Shown: positions 33,420-44,540 of the stretch, piece by piece
Layout of the letters: the number at the start of each line of letters is the position of its first letter
Position numbering within the stretch: position 1 is the stretch's first letter
Source: Centrapalus pauciflorus
Taxonomy: Eukaryota > Streptophyta > Magnoliopsida > Asterales > Asteraceae
Assembly: GCA_020465985.1 (NCBI GenBank)
Contig: JAANYP010000155.1
Location: 1-64,000, forward strand
DNA length: 64,000 bases
Reading direction: 5' to 3'
The notes under the pieces: model-generated
Databases searched by the model: none
Told to the model about the DNA's origin: nothing
What the model saw: only the letters and a program-made list of their open reading frames with translations
Made by a program: the position numbers and the translations under genes

Positions 33420-36382
33420 ATGTTTTCTAGCTTAGTATTCCTAATGGAGCCAAAGAAAGTGGATGAAGCACTAAAAGATGCCAATTGGATCACTGCCATG
33501 CAAGAAGAGCTCAATCAGTTTGAGAGAAACAAAGTATGGAAGCTGGTCCTTGCTCCTAAAGGTAAAACAATAATTGGCACTAAATGGGTTTTCAGAAACA
33601 AAATGGCCGGATGAGCAAGGTCATGTTATTAGAAATAAGGCAAGACTAGTTGCTCAAGGTTATAGACAGGAAGAAGGCATTGATTATGTAACATCCTAAA
33701 ATTTTATTATCGTAATTTGAGGATATTTAGTTTAAATTTCGTAATGAATATAATTAAGTTGGATTATGAAAAATGATTATATATCTGGATATTTAAAAGT
33801 TGGTTGTTATTTTAAGAAATTAAGAAATTTGAGAATTTCAATTTTAGTTATTTAGTATGATTGTTAAAAGTGAGTGATGATGAAAATTATGATGGAAATC
33901 AGTATTTAATGGAACCAGATAAGTTGAGGGGCTAGTTGTGTTAATAGCCAAAAGTTGAAATAAAAGACCTCAAAGTCTTTCATTTCAACTAAACACTTCT
34001 CTCACTAAACTCTCAATCTCTCTCTCTCTAGAATCTATGTTGAAAATCAAGTAATTGGAGACTAATTCGTGAATCAAATCTGGAAATCTTCAAGAATCAA
34101 AAGGAATTAAGGTAAGAATATGATCTATCAACTTGGGGTTTTCATTTTGAGGATAAAATGCATAAAAATCGGATTTAAAATCTGAGAAAAATGTGGTTGC
34201 ATGTTTGTAATATTAGTTGGAAATCATCCCTTGAAGACTACTGGAGCATTTGAAACGAGAATCAACGTTTAATTCGTCCAAAAAGGTTAGAAATCTAACT
34301 TTTTATAAAGTTTTTGTGTTCTTGAGGTTTTTTCATCATTTTTGGTTGAATCTGGACAAATTAGTGTGTTATAAATGGGGAAAAAGATATAAAAACACTT
34401 CAATAATGTTAAATTAACCTTTGATTAAGTTGCATGTGGCTAGAAATCGAATATGGGAATTTTGGAGTAAAATCCGTAAATTGCGACCTGCATTTCTGCA
34501 TATGAACTCGGGGAGTTCTATGGGAACTCGGCGAGTTCTCAAGAACATATGAACAAATCTTCAAAAATTCATAAGTGTTGGATCCGAATTCGGTTGGGAC
34601 CCGAATTCGGATATGACCCGAACTTAGAATGGAACCGAACTCAATTAAGAACCGAACTCGGATGGACCCGAATTCGGATGGGTCAACCCAATTCGGATGG
34701 GTCCGAAATTCAGTAAAGGGTCCGAAATTCGGATAGGAACTCGGCGAGTTCCTGTCCTACTCGGCGAGTTCTTTTATTTCATTGGGTAATTCGGATGAGT
34801 TAAAAGGATCTGAAATTATGGTCAAATAAACACACTTGTGGGATATCTTTTGTACTATAATAAGGCATATAAAGGAGGGTTAATTGAGAATAATAACACC
34901 TCGAGTGTTGAGATTTAAATGTGAGTTTCGGATGACGGGTCCAAATGTTGTAACACTTTTAAATTGTACAACTTGATGTACATTTGTTGAGGAACATGTG
35001 TATGATATAATTTTATTATGGAAATGTAACAGGTCCCTTGTGGTGTTGTTTAACCCACAGTGGGGTACTTTTGAGTCCGGTTGAAATTCCGAAGAGAAAT
35101 AAGATAACTTGAAGCTTAAAAACGCACCCACTGTGAGTACCTTTGATTTTAAACATGTCTGCATCTGCTTTATGTTTGCTATTGCCTGCTGAGGCATGTT
35201 GTTTCATATTCGTTTGGCACTCTACTAACTTGCGTATATGTTGATGCACATTCATACTTGTTGCATGACCGTTCATTTGTTGTGCATCCTGTCGATGGAC
35301 CTGAGGGTCGCATCTGTACTCTGATGTTACTATGCTATATGACCAAGAGTTTGACACCTCTGTGGTCAGGATAGACAGTAGGTCATCCCCGATGTTATGT
35401 CTGCCTCAGATGGTTGGTTTATCTTATGCCGAGCGTCATCTCGAAGGAGCTGCGGCTCGGGTTTGCGTACTTGGAGTACGTGTGGAGTATACGGTATGCG
35501 GTACCGCGGTTACTCCTTAGGGGCATCATAAGGATTTGCAGAATGTGTAAAATCATTTGGTATTCACTAAGCATTCGCTTACCCCTCAGTTGTTGACTTT
35601 TTACAGGAAAAAGGGGGGGAAATCCGCTGTGGGACCATCTAACTAGGACGTTTGTTGAAGTATTTGAAGACTTCTACGGTTTAACTTGGTATTTGGTTAT
35701 GAAATTACTGTTGTAATAAATTTGGGGATAATGTAATACTTCTGAAGTTGTAGACTTAGATGTGTAACCTATGTAGCACCGTAGGGTGTTGGACACAAAT
35801 TTGTTTTATTTTATTTTGTATTTTATGCTTCCGCACTGTAGTTCAAGCTATCAGATCATTATGTAATTATTCGTTGGTGATTAATCCTGGGTATACTGTA
35901 AATGGTGGTTAATGTGGCAAGGGTGTCACAGATTATGATGAAACATTTGCTCCAGTGACCAGGTTTGAAGCAATTCGTTTGTTTCTAGCCTATGCTGCCC
36001 ACAAGAGCATGAAGGTATTTCAAATGGATGTGAAGAGTGCATTTTTGAATGGCAAGCTGCAAGAAGAAGTATATGTCAAGCAACCTCCAGGTTTTGAAAA
36101 TGAACATCATCCAGGTTTTGTCTATAAGTTGGACAAAGCCCTCTATGATCTAAAACAAGTACTGGTTTTTCCAGAGGTAAAGTGGATACCACATTGTTTA
36201 TAAAGAAGGTGAAGTATGATATTATGCTTGTTCAAATCTATGTGGATGACATAATATTTGGTTCTACTAATGAGCAACTATGTAAGAATTTTTCACTACT
36301 CATGAAATCTAAATATGAAATGAGTATGATGGGTGAACTTACTTTCTTTGTAGGATTACAGGTTAAACAAACCTCTAATTGA
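33420..36382 (+). pseudogene. pol: SIRE-A reverse transcriptase, split by a solo LTR
   Basis: The N-terminal part, 33420-33686 (EPKKVDEALKDANWITAMQEEL, GTKWVFRNK), has a frameshift near 33605 and stops at QEEGIDY. RT resumes at 35931 with DETFAPVTRFEAIR and FQMDVKSAFLNG, and the catalytic YVDD is at 36239-36250. Between KALYDLKQ and the segment at about 36165 (GGTTTTTCCAGAGGTAAAGT) a block of roughly 45-50 bp is missing; it normally encodes the APRAW region. The frame shifts there. A TGA ends the piece after GLQVKQTSN. Confidence 0.85.
33687..35930 (+). repeat. Solo LTR of a Gypsy-type element (2244 bp) inside SIRE-A RT
   Basis: It starts TGTAACATCC, ends GGTGTCACA, and is flanked by the 5-bp target duplication GATTA (33682-33686 and 35931-35935). 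No internal sequence remains, as expected after recombination between two LTRs. It contains a cluster of GAATTCGG / GAACTCGG words (34504-34794) and the block CACTAAGCATTCGCTTAC...TTTTTACAGGAAAAA at 35564-35613 shared with other Gypsy LTRs here. Removing the LTR and one GATTA rejoins the RT sequence. Confidence 0.93.
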
Positions 36383-37177
36383 ATTTTAATTAATCAAAGA
36401 AAGTACACTATAGATCTTTTGGAAAAGTTTAAATTTGATCAAAGTTCTCCTATCAAAACCCCAATGGCAACCAATGAAAAATTGGATGTTGATGCCAGTG
36501 GCAAAGCTGTTCCTGTAACAGCTTACAGAGGCATGATTGGGAGTTTGTTGTTCTTAACTGCTAGTAGACCAGACATTATGTTTGCTACCTGTTTATGTGC
36601 TAGGTTTCAAGCTGATCCTAAGAAATCACATCTAGCTGCTGTAAAAAGAATCTTCAGATATCTTAAGGGTACACCAAGTTTGGGTCTTTGGTATCCCAAA
36701 GACTCAAGTCTTGAACTAACAGGTTATTCAGATTCTGATTTTGCAGGCTGCAGGTTAGACAAGAAGAGCACAATTGGTGGATGTCAACTCTTTGGTGGTA
36801 AGTTGATCAGTTGGTGTAGCAAGAAGCAGAACGCATGTTCTGCTTCTACTGCTGAAGCTGAGTATATTGCTGCTGTGGGCAGATTCTATGGATGCAGCAT
36901 CAGCTTGAAAACTATGGCCTTTGTATATAGGAAGACTCCTAATCTGTGTGATAATACAAGTGCCATAGCTATCTCCAACAATCCAGTGTTTCATTCCAGA
37001 ACAAAGCATATAGATGTCAGACACCACTTTATCAGAGTTCACATCCAGAAAGGTAATGTAGAGGTAAGTTTTATTTCCACATATGAACAGCTTGCAGACA
37101 TTTTCACCAAGCCTCTTGATGAAAACAAGTTTAATTACCTTGTAAGCAAGTTGGGCATGTTAAATAACAGTGACTAA
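36383..37177 (+). CDS. pol: SIRE-A RNase H (and end of RT)
   Basis: The open frame from 36419 has 252 codons. It begins in the RT connection (KTPMATNEKLDVD, YRGMIGSLLFLTASRPDI) and contains the Copia RNase H pattern YSDSDFAGC, STIGGCQLFGG, SASTAEAEYIA, KHIDVRHHFIR and LADIFTKPLDE. It removes RNA from the RNA-DNA hybrid during replication. The stop at 37175-37177 after GMLNNSD is at the usual place. Part of the mid-domain (RFYGCSISLKTM) is unusual and may be a small deletion. Confidence 0.85.
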   Translation: MLINQRKYTIDLLEKFKFDQSSPIKTPMATNEKLDVDASGKAVPVTAYRGMIGSLLFLTASRPDIMFATCLCARFQADPKKSHLAAVKRIFRYLKGTPSLGLWYPKDSSLELTGYSDSDFAGCRLDKKSTIGGCQLFGGKLISWCSKKQNACSASTAEAEYIAAVGRFYGCSISLKTMAFVYRKTPNLCDNTSAIAISNNPVFHSRTKHIDVRHHFIRVHIQKGNVEVSFISTYEQLADIFTKPLDENKFNYLVSKLGMLNNSD

Positions 37178-37864
37178 GTGTCATTAATGCTCTAAGATAT
37201 CATATGTCTCAAACTGCTCCAGTTTCTCAGAACAGGTTAGACAGCACAGGCTCTGCATGTTCTACACTTAGACAATTTCTGAAAACTTGGACAGCTTGGA
37301 CGTATAACAGGCTTGACAAAATAAGTTTTAAATTTAAACCTGTTTTGTTGAACAAACCTCCAACCTCCTCACTCTCTCAATCTGTCATACAAGACATTGT
37401 CTTGTAACCTGTACAACTATTGAATGAAACCTGTTCTCATATAGCTACACAGGTTGAATGAACAGCTTGAGGAACGAATCGATTGTGATGAAACCTGCTC
37501 ATAACAGGTTTGAACAACAGCTTAGATCATCAGTTTTTAATTACCTTTCTTCATAAGTAAGTTTCTTAATTTCTGTATTTATTTAACTTAATTACCTGCG
37601 GATAACGTGTGTTAACGTGTGTTAGTGACTAAAGAGGTTCAAGTGGTCAGACAACCGTTCTGACATGGCAAGCTGTTCCGTTTTCCGTTAAAGAACATTT
37701 CAAATCAACCGCCCAAACCCTTTCTCTCTCCTACCCACTCACATTCGAATCCTAGAAATACCTCCTCTACTGTTTCATCTTTTTCTTCCTCTACTGCTTC
37801 CATAACTATCCAAAGAACCCTAAATCGACTAAGTGTCCAGTACTCTTCATTCTGCTACTCTCAA
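37178..37864 (+). other. SIRE-A spacer between RNase H and the extra ORF
   Basis: Non-coding. Near-copies of ACAGGTT, AACAGCTTG and GAACAAACCT recur. A CT-rich run (about 37700-37830) directly precedes the ATG at 37865, which resembles a leader for a separately expressed frame. Confidence 0.5.
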
Positions 37865-38809
37865 ATGGCTCGCCAAAAAAACCCTTTGCTTCCAGTGTTC
37901 GTCGGTAAGGATGCTGAAAAACATCCCTCAGTCACCACGATGCTCACTTTGAAACCAACTAACTATATTGCCAACCTAACCATTCCCAAAAACTACGTGG
38001 GTAAACGTTATGAAAACATGGTGGAGTTTCTGAAAGTTTATCCCCTATACTATGCTATGATTGCCTCTCCGGGTGTCTTGTACCGGGAGATGGTGTATGA
38101 GTTTTGGTATACATGTGCCTATGATCCATCAACCAAAACCATCAGGGGAACCATCCTCAATGGGACTCAGACCATTGAGATAACCATTGATCTTCTCAAG
38201 GAAGTTCTTCATCTTCCTGTTGCTGAAACATATGACAAGCCACAGCTTGAGAATGATCAAATGGGCAATATGCTACGCTTTTGGGGTGTAGCAGAACCCA
38301 AAGTTGGAGCCACTCTGTTCAAAAGGGATTTATCACCTACCTACAGCTTCTTGTTTGCCTCAGTGGTGAAGTGCTTTAGCAGCAAGGTTGGTTCATTTGA
38401 CCAGCTTTGCAGAGATGAAATCCCCATAGTCCTACAGCTTGTGGATAGGACTACACTGAACATGGCTCGTTGGATTTTTGTGAATCTGAGGAACTTGGTG
38501 CAGCAGGAAACTCGCCCAGCTGCTGTCAGATATCCAAGGTTTATGTGTCTTATATTCAGACATGTTTGTGGTGAGCACCTCTACAACGCTCAGCCCCTAT
38601 TACTTACTACTGCATTCCCTGTAATTGGGAATAGAGTTACCTACACTCCCGTTCTTCCCAATGAACCTCCTATCTCTACACCAATGAGGAGGTTACTTGG
38701 TTTGGTGGAAGGACCCTCTACTGTGATGGTGGATCCAGTGTTTGCTCCCAAAGGAAAATCCAAATCAAGGCCTAAGGAAGGTGATCAAAAGGGGCCTGGA
38801 ATCGAGTGA
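37865..38809 (+). CDS. SIRE-A post-RNase H extra ORF, conserved N-terminal domain
   Basis: The frame has 314 codons from ATG 37865 (ACTCTCAAATGG context). It resembles the extra protein of Asteraceae SIRE-type elements. The conserved run includes VYEFWYTCAY, ITIDLLKEVLHLP, FKRDLSPTYSFLFASVVKCF, NMARWIFVNLRNL and RYPRFMCLIFRH. The role is unknown. SIRE elements are sometimes said to have an envelope-like gene here, but I see no signal peptide or clear membrane anchor, so 'envelope' is only positional. It ends at a TGA after GPGIE; one base shift continues the protein in the frame at 38742-39074. Confidence 0.7.
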   Translation: MARQKNPLLPVFVGKDAEKHPSVTTMLTLKPTNYIANLTIPKNYVGKRYENMVEFLKVYPLYYAMIASPGVLYREMVYEFWYTCAYDPSTKTIRGTILNGTQTIEITIDLLKEVLHLPVAETYDKPQLENDQMGNMLRFWGVAEPKVGATLFKRDLSPTYSFLFASVVKCFSSKVGSFDQLCRDEIPIVLQLVDRTTLNMARWIFVNLRNLVQQETRPAAVRYPRFMCLIFRHVCGEHLYNAQPLLLTTAFPVIGNRVTYTPVLPNEPPISTPMRRLLGLVEGPSTVMVDPVFAPKGKSKSRPKEGDQKGPGIE

Positions 38810-41800
38810 AGCTGAGCCTGTCCTCAAGAAGGCTAAAATAGTTAAGTCAAAGTCTGCCCTATCCGCCTCAGTGGTGGAGGGAGAGCAGACTTCTAATCCC
38901 GGTTCATCTGTTGAACCTGAAGCCTTCGTGGCTGGTGCCTCTGTGGCACCTGAGACCATGGAACATGTTAACCCCCCTGTTTTTGACCCAGTCTCACCAC
39001 CAGTCCTAACAGAACTCCCTGCTACATCTCCTCAATCCCCACAATGTCACAATACACAAGGAAAAAATCTTTAGCTAGGAAGAAACCTTCATCCCAAACC
39101 AGCCCCTCAGACACCTCTCAACAAGAGTCAGTTGAATAAGAAGCAACCTAGGCTGCCTCTCCTCTTTTTGGAGAAGGTTCAGTACCATTGGAGTAGGCTT
39201 CAGTCCAACCTGAGTACACCCAGAGTAAGCCTAGACCCTCTGGTTCCTCCCAACAGGAACAAGTTGTACACAAGAAGACTACCACATCAACTATCCTAGC
39301 CTCACAACAGGCTAAGGGTATTGAAAGATAGGAGTCCACTCGCTCCACACTAAGTCCACACAGTCTCCACCTCATACTTATCTTACACCATCTGAGACTG
39401 CACGACGTGTCAAAACAGCTGGAATAGACCATCCAGCAGATCAGCCTCAAACTTCTACTCCTGGTGATGCAGCTGCTGTACACCCAAAAGTTGTTGAAGG
39501 ACCATCTCCCCAAGCTGATGTTAACAACAGAAAATGGACCATCCCTCTGGTGAGACTTCCCCTCATTTGCAAATTCCATCAGTAGGTTTCACCACTACTG
39601 ATGTTGAAATGCACATCCCCTCTCCCTATGAAGATGTACCTACTAACCAAGGTACTGCTGAGGGAACCACCCCAGGTCTTAATGAGGATGTTGCAACGCA
39701 AGCAACATCTGAAAGGCCACCAACTCCTACCACCTCTCCTAATGATGCAGAAATAGCCACTGTTGAAGGATCTATTGACCCTTCCAAGCTGGGCCATCTC
39801 ACATATGCCCAAGCTATGGAACTTCTTTCTAAAGTATCCTTATGTTCCCCCACAAATTCTCAAACTCCTGCCTCATCCTCATCCCATTCTCATTCTTCAC
39901 CATCAACTCAATCCAAACAATCCACACATACTCCTCCATCCCCCAAAGCTTTTCCTTTGAAGGATCATCTATCTTTGCTGGCCAACAAAGTTGGTTCTTT
40001 TGAAAACTCCATGACCTCCCCACCTTCCATCATACCAGACTCTATGTCTGCACAGCTTAAAGGATTTTTTGATTCGTTCAAGACTTCCTTTCCAACCCAT
40101 CCTCCTCAAGCTAATCAATCCTCACAGCTGCTTGCACTCACTCCACAGCTGCAAACACTCTTCACTACCCTCTCCACCGTCCTTTCTACTCAACAGGACT
40201 CTGTGTCATCTCTGGCAGCAGTCTCCCAACAGCTGTCATATCTCCTAAACACTTGCACAACGACTCTTCCTTCTACATTGGCCAGCTTGAATACTTTAGT
40301 AGTGTCTCAGTCAAATTCTGTGTCATCAAACCTTAATGATATGCACGATTCTCTTGAATTACATCTTGCACAACTTCAAATTTTGCTGTTCACAGCTTCA
40401 AACAGAGAAGCCATCTCAGCTGTCCTCTCTTGCTGCTTCCCAATCTACCTCTCTTCAAACCTGTCTTGACCAACTTGCAGAGGTGAATGACAACTTGGCT
40501 TTCTTAGTGCGTAACCTGGTGGGCCCCAAACCTGCTACCAAAACAGCTGCTCAGCCTGCTGAATTCGTTTCTCCAGGCAGACCCAGTGTTGAAGGCTATG
40601 TGCCATCTCCTTCAAAGGGGAAGAAGATATATGACTCAAAGACCAAGTCTAAATGGGAGAAATCTTCATCTCCCTTTAAGGAGAAATCAACATCTATATG
40701 TCAAGCAGCAGGTGCTTCACAAACAGGTCCTACTGTGGATGTCTTCCAATCAACTGAAGCTGCTCAGCCTACTCAGGCTGGATCTCCAAACCCTGCACCA
40801 TCTAAGGGGGACGACTCCATTCCTGGGGATAGGCCAAGCAGAATGAGACATCTAATACTGGAGCAAACAGAAGAAGAAGAGGAAGAGGAACCTGAAGTTG
40901 TTCCAACCACAATAGCTAAAGGGAAGAAGAAAGCCTCAGTAGACCCTAACTACCTCAAAGCTGCTCAACTGAAGTTTGATACGGCTAGAGCCAAAGAAAT
41001 GGGCGTCTCTATGGAGACCTATTATGAATTCAAAGAAGAGCAGCTTCGGGCCTTTGAAAAGCTAAAGAAAGATGAAGCCTCTGCTAAAGCTGCAAAAGCC
41101 TTTGCATACAAGGAGGCAAGAAAAATTAAAATGCCTTCCTTGGATGTCCAAAGGAAACTGTTTGAGGCTGCCAAAGAGTCAGTGGTTGAGAAGAAAGGAG
41201 AGAAGGAACAGGGTGCTCAGGTCTCTATGTCCAAGCCTAAGCCAGCGTCCTCCTCTGCAAGAGCCCAGATTCACTTTGACAACCTGGCAAGAAAGCAGTT
41301 CTTTGATGTTGCAAACAGAATTCTTGCCAAGGAAACAATTGTCAATGTTGTTCCCATTTCAAAGAAAGGGACACAGTGGAAACTACACCATAATGGGTTC
41401 TGAAGGTCCAAAATTTGAAGCATATGAACACACTGATGTTGCTCAAATGGGATTCAGAGAATGGGTAGAATTGGCAGTTGCACTGAGCTAGTCTATGTCT
41501 TAAACTGCTAAGACTATCAGCGCATGTGTCAAAACTTGGCCTGATTCTAGAAGAACAAATCAAGGGTACCTCAGTGGTTGAACCCAAGATAAAGGCCAGG
41601 AGGAGGAGAAAGCATATTGAGCTGGAAGAACTCCTAATAATGATTGGTTAAGATGATGTAGTCGTTGAGATTAAAGAAGTAGATCACAGCCTGCCCAGGG
41701 GAGTGGAACCTGAGGAAGACAAGCTGATAGAGGAGCCTGAGCTTGGGGTATTTTTTGTAGATCCCCTAACAAATAAAAGTGTTTCTAGAGTGCATCAGAT

Positions 41801-42120
41801 TTGCACAAGGTTGGTCTTAAGAAGCTCATTGCTTTTAGACTTGCAAACTCCTTTAGAAAATCTGCAAAATGGAGAGCAGGTATCTGGGAACAGCTTAAAG
41901 GGTTCCATGAGAGAGGAGAGCTTGAACATCCCAACTTTAGATTCCTAATTGTTGAAATGTAGGAAATTGAAGAAACTAGGGAGTAGCTCGAGCAAATGTT
42001 TGAAAAAGAAGCACCACAGCTTGGAGGTCCATCTACTAATTGAGTAGATGAAAAATGGAAACTGGCCATCAGTTGGACAGGCTTGCCGTTACTTGCTCCC
42101 ACCATCAACAGTCCAACATG
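38742..42120 (+). pseudogene. SIRE-A extra ORF, low-complexity and coiled-coil continuation (broken)
   Basis: At least four open pieces in different frames continue the extra protein. 38742-39074 is Lys/Ser/Pro-rich. 39534-40469 is Ser/Thr/Pro-rich, then a heptad-like Leu/Gln region (QLQTLFTTLSTVLS, AAVSQQLSYLL). 40336-41403 continues the helix (TSLQTCLDQLAEVNDNLAFL) and carries a charged coiled-coil segment (EEQLRAFEKLKKDEASAKAAKAF split over two turns), Glu-rich RHLILEQTEEEEEEEPE, and Lys-rich parts. 41703-41948 and its frame partners hold a conserved-looking end (VDPLTNKSVSRVHQI). Single-base shifts separate most pieces, so the ancestral frame was probably over 1300 codons. Confidence 0.6.
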
Positions 42121-42370
42121 TTGAATTTCTTTATGTACATAAGTTGTACTCTATTACATTAGTTGTAATTTTTCTTTTACATCAGTTGTTATCTACATTA
42201 GTATATTAGTTGTACTCTTGTAAGAACATATGTTGTTTTGTAATCAAAATCAGTATATATAAACTGATCCTTTACTTTACATAAATGTTGTTATTTTATT
42301 TCAGCAAAGTGTATTGTAAAAAAATATATAGTGATTATTGATTAACTCAGCTTAGACTCAATATTGCAAA
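42121..42370 (+). other. SIRE-A 3' untranslated spacer
   Basis: T-rich and non-coding, with the word ACAT(T/A)AGTTGTA and variants about five times between 42133 and 42215. Confidence 0.5.
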
Positions 42371-42380
42371 CAAGGGGGAT
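42371..42380 (+). promoter_or_regulatory. SIRE-A polypurine tract
   Basis: CAAGGGGGAT immediately before TGTTAGGCAC, the LTR start. Confidence 0.8.
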
Positions 42381-43451
42381 TGTTAGGCACAAAAAGGCCT
42401 CAGTCAAAACTGTTCTACATCTTAGGGGGAGATTTTTAATCAAACTTGTTTGATGCACTTGAAGGTATAATTTAAGGCCTGTTAATGCCTTATTGAAACC
42501 TGAAAAGTGATTTGCAATATAAGTAGAAGTTGTTTCCCCTGTTGCATTTGTTGCAAGTAAGGCAGATTGCCCAAGCTGTTCATTTTGTTGAACAGGCTGG
42601 ACAAACTGTCTATGTTGCGCTATCCTATTGAGTAGCTTAAACAAATTCTAAGTGTTTAGTTCTTTGTGAACAGAACCTGTTCTTTGTAAATAGGCTAAAC
42701 ACTTTGTGGAATATGTTTCCAAGTCCTCATGTATTGTTTTAGACTACAATATCAGTTTACAAAGTCGAAGATTAAGTGGAAAACATATGCTACAAAAGCT
42801 GCCAACACTGTTCTGTTACATGAAGACAAAGTGGATATTTGAAATGGGTGACAGACCATTTCTTATATCAAAATGGCCTTAACAAAATATGAAAGGTTCA
42901 AAGTTGACATTCCTCTTTTGGTTAAAGGCTTCTGCAACAGAGACAAAAAAGAAAAGGCAAATATTCTGCCATGTAGAGACAAGTCTGGTTTATCAGAATA
43001 TGCAGAAAAGTTGTTTTGTCTTTTTGGAAAGACATCCCCCTATCTTCTTGTCCAATGAGGAATCTTCACTGAGATTCTCAGTGAGAGTGTAAAAGGAAGC
43101 CTCTAAGGAATGTGAGTCTGCTTGAATAAAATAGATCAGATCGTGCTTAGAAGTGTGTTTTCCATGCATGCAAGTCTGCTAGAATAAAACAGTAACGTGT
43201 GTCCAAGCTGTTCTTATTCAAGTTGTCCATCTGTGTCTTGTAAATAGTGAGTTTATGTTAGTGAGTGTGTTCATTGTATCTAGTCTGAGTGTGTCTTAGA
43301 TTAGTTAAACATCTGTTGTATCTGCCATCTCGGCTTGAACTATTTCGCAGTTCAAGCTTATTTGTAATAAACATTTGTTGATAATATACACAAACATTGA
43401 GAAAAGTGTGTTGAGTTTTAATTTGCTGTATTCACCCCCCCCACCTCTACA
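42381..43451 (+). repeat. SIRE-A 3' LTR (about 1071 bp)
   Basis: It starts TGTTAGGCAC and ends with a C-run followed by ACCTCTACA, the C-rich end typical of SIRE LTRs. A related LTR lies on the minus strand at 27500-28420. The right flank is coding sequence of another Copia element, so SIRE-A inserted into that element. Confidence 0.8.
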
Positions 43452-44439
43452 GCTTAGAACAATACACTATGAAAACCTTTTGGGACCTACAGAATATGAT
43501 GATGTAAGAGTTGATTTTGAAGACGACTTGGATCAGGAAGACCTTGAGGAAGGAGAATTTATTCCAGAAGATATACCTCATTTGAAGTCACACGATGAGA
43601 TTGTGATGTACGAAGATGATGAAGCTGATGAGGTAGTGCTACAGAAGAAACCTGTTACTGAGCAATATGTAAATATAGACCAGAAACTGATAGAATCAGA
43701 TGTGTTGAGGTCTACACTTAATGATGAATCGGATTTTGAGGTACCTCAAATACCAGATTGGGAGGTTACCAAAGAAGAGAAAAGAAGATGGTGGTTCAGA
43801 GAAGAAGAGAAGAAGAAGGAATTGGCTATAAAGAAGAAAATGAAAATGCCAAGTCCAGGAAAACTGTCAGAAGGAATCCTAAGCTAGTTCTATGATAAAG
43901 AACTGCATCTATTCATTCTGAAAAGAAAAGACGAACTACAAAACCTGCAAAAAAGGCTAAAGAACTTCAATTCTCTACCGAAATATGAAGTTAAAGCATT
44001 AGCCTGGAAGGAGCTAATCAACCGTGGAGATGACCCCTACGCTGAAGTGATTGCTAAGATTATTAGAAGGGAAGGTCGGTCAGGGAGGTTTGACAGGCTG
44101 AAACCAAGAACAGGGAAGCGACTCATGGATAAAACAAGGATAGATCAATTATCTGGCAGGCCATGGATGAAGATGTATTATAAACTTGTTAAGTTTTCAA
44201 AGAAGGTCCCACTAAAGAGTATGCCACAAGATGTGTTGAGTAACTTGATGTGGTGGCATGTTGACAGTGAGACAGGTGAGGCAGTTTTGGAAGATAGTAA
44301 TGGGAAGGTGATTTTGAGGGCTTATGACCATTTATATCTAGTAAACCTCTCTAGGGACGATATGCAGAAGCTTCATGATCCGTCAATCTTCATTGATGAA
44401 TATTGGATGTCAGAGGGCAGAAAATTTCAGAGTGGTTAA
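43452..44439 (+). pseudogene. C-terminal part of the extra ORF of another Copia element
   Basis: One frame of about 330 codons enters from the SIRE-A LTR border (LLGPTEYDDVRVDFEDD...) and is interrupted once by an in-frame TAG at 43885-43887. The first half is very acidic. The second half is basic with KDELQNLQKRLKNF, WKELINRGDDPYAEV, and then NGKVILRAYDHLYLVNLSRDD. This last run parallels the ADGNTYTFTE / HLVDIEDL pattern of the frame at 5283-6362, so I take it as the same kind of post-RNase H protein. A spacer, polypurine tract and LTR follow. Confidence 0.6.
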
Positions 44440-44527
44440 AGTTTGGGTCGAGCAAGGATTACATGCACGTAGTAACTTAAATAATTCTAGTTTCGTAGAG
44501 TAATGAATATCTACTAGAAGCTATCGT

Positions 44528-44540
44528 GAAGGGGGAGTCT
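44528..44540 (+). promoter_or_regulatory. Polypurine tract of the Copia 3' end
   Basis: GTGAAGGGGGAGTC just before the LTR start TGTTGGTAAACC. Confidence 0.75.

Larger units (their letters stand above)
32064..43451 (+). mobile_element. SIRE-A: 5'-truncated Copia (SIRE-type) element with long extra ORF and 3' LTR
   Basis: It begins abruptly inside the GAG-pre-integrase domain; gag, protease and 5' LTR are absent. It continues through integrase, RT (split by a solo LTR at 33687-35930), RNase H, a post-RNase H frame of about 4.2 kb, a polypurine tract at 42371-42380 and a 3' LTR to 43451. The extra frame and C-rich LTR end are SIRE features. Many stops and frameshifts show the copy is dead. Confidence 0.85.

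Noticed and set aside
37865..38809. Calling the extra ORF a viral-type envelope gene
   Set aside because: No signal peptide, transmembrane segment or fusion motif was seen; only its position after RNase H supports the name.
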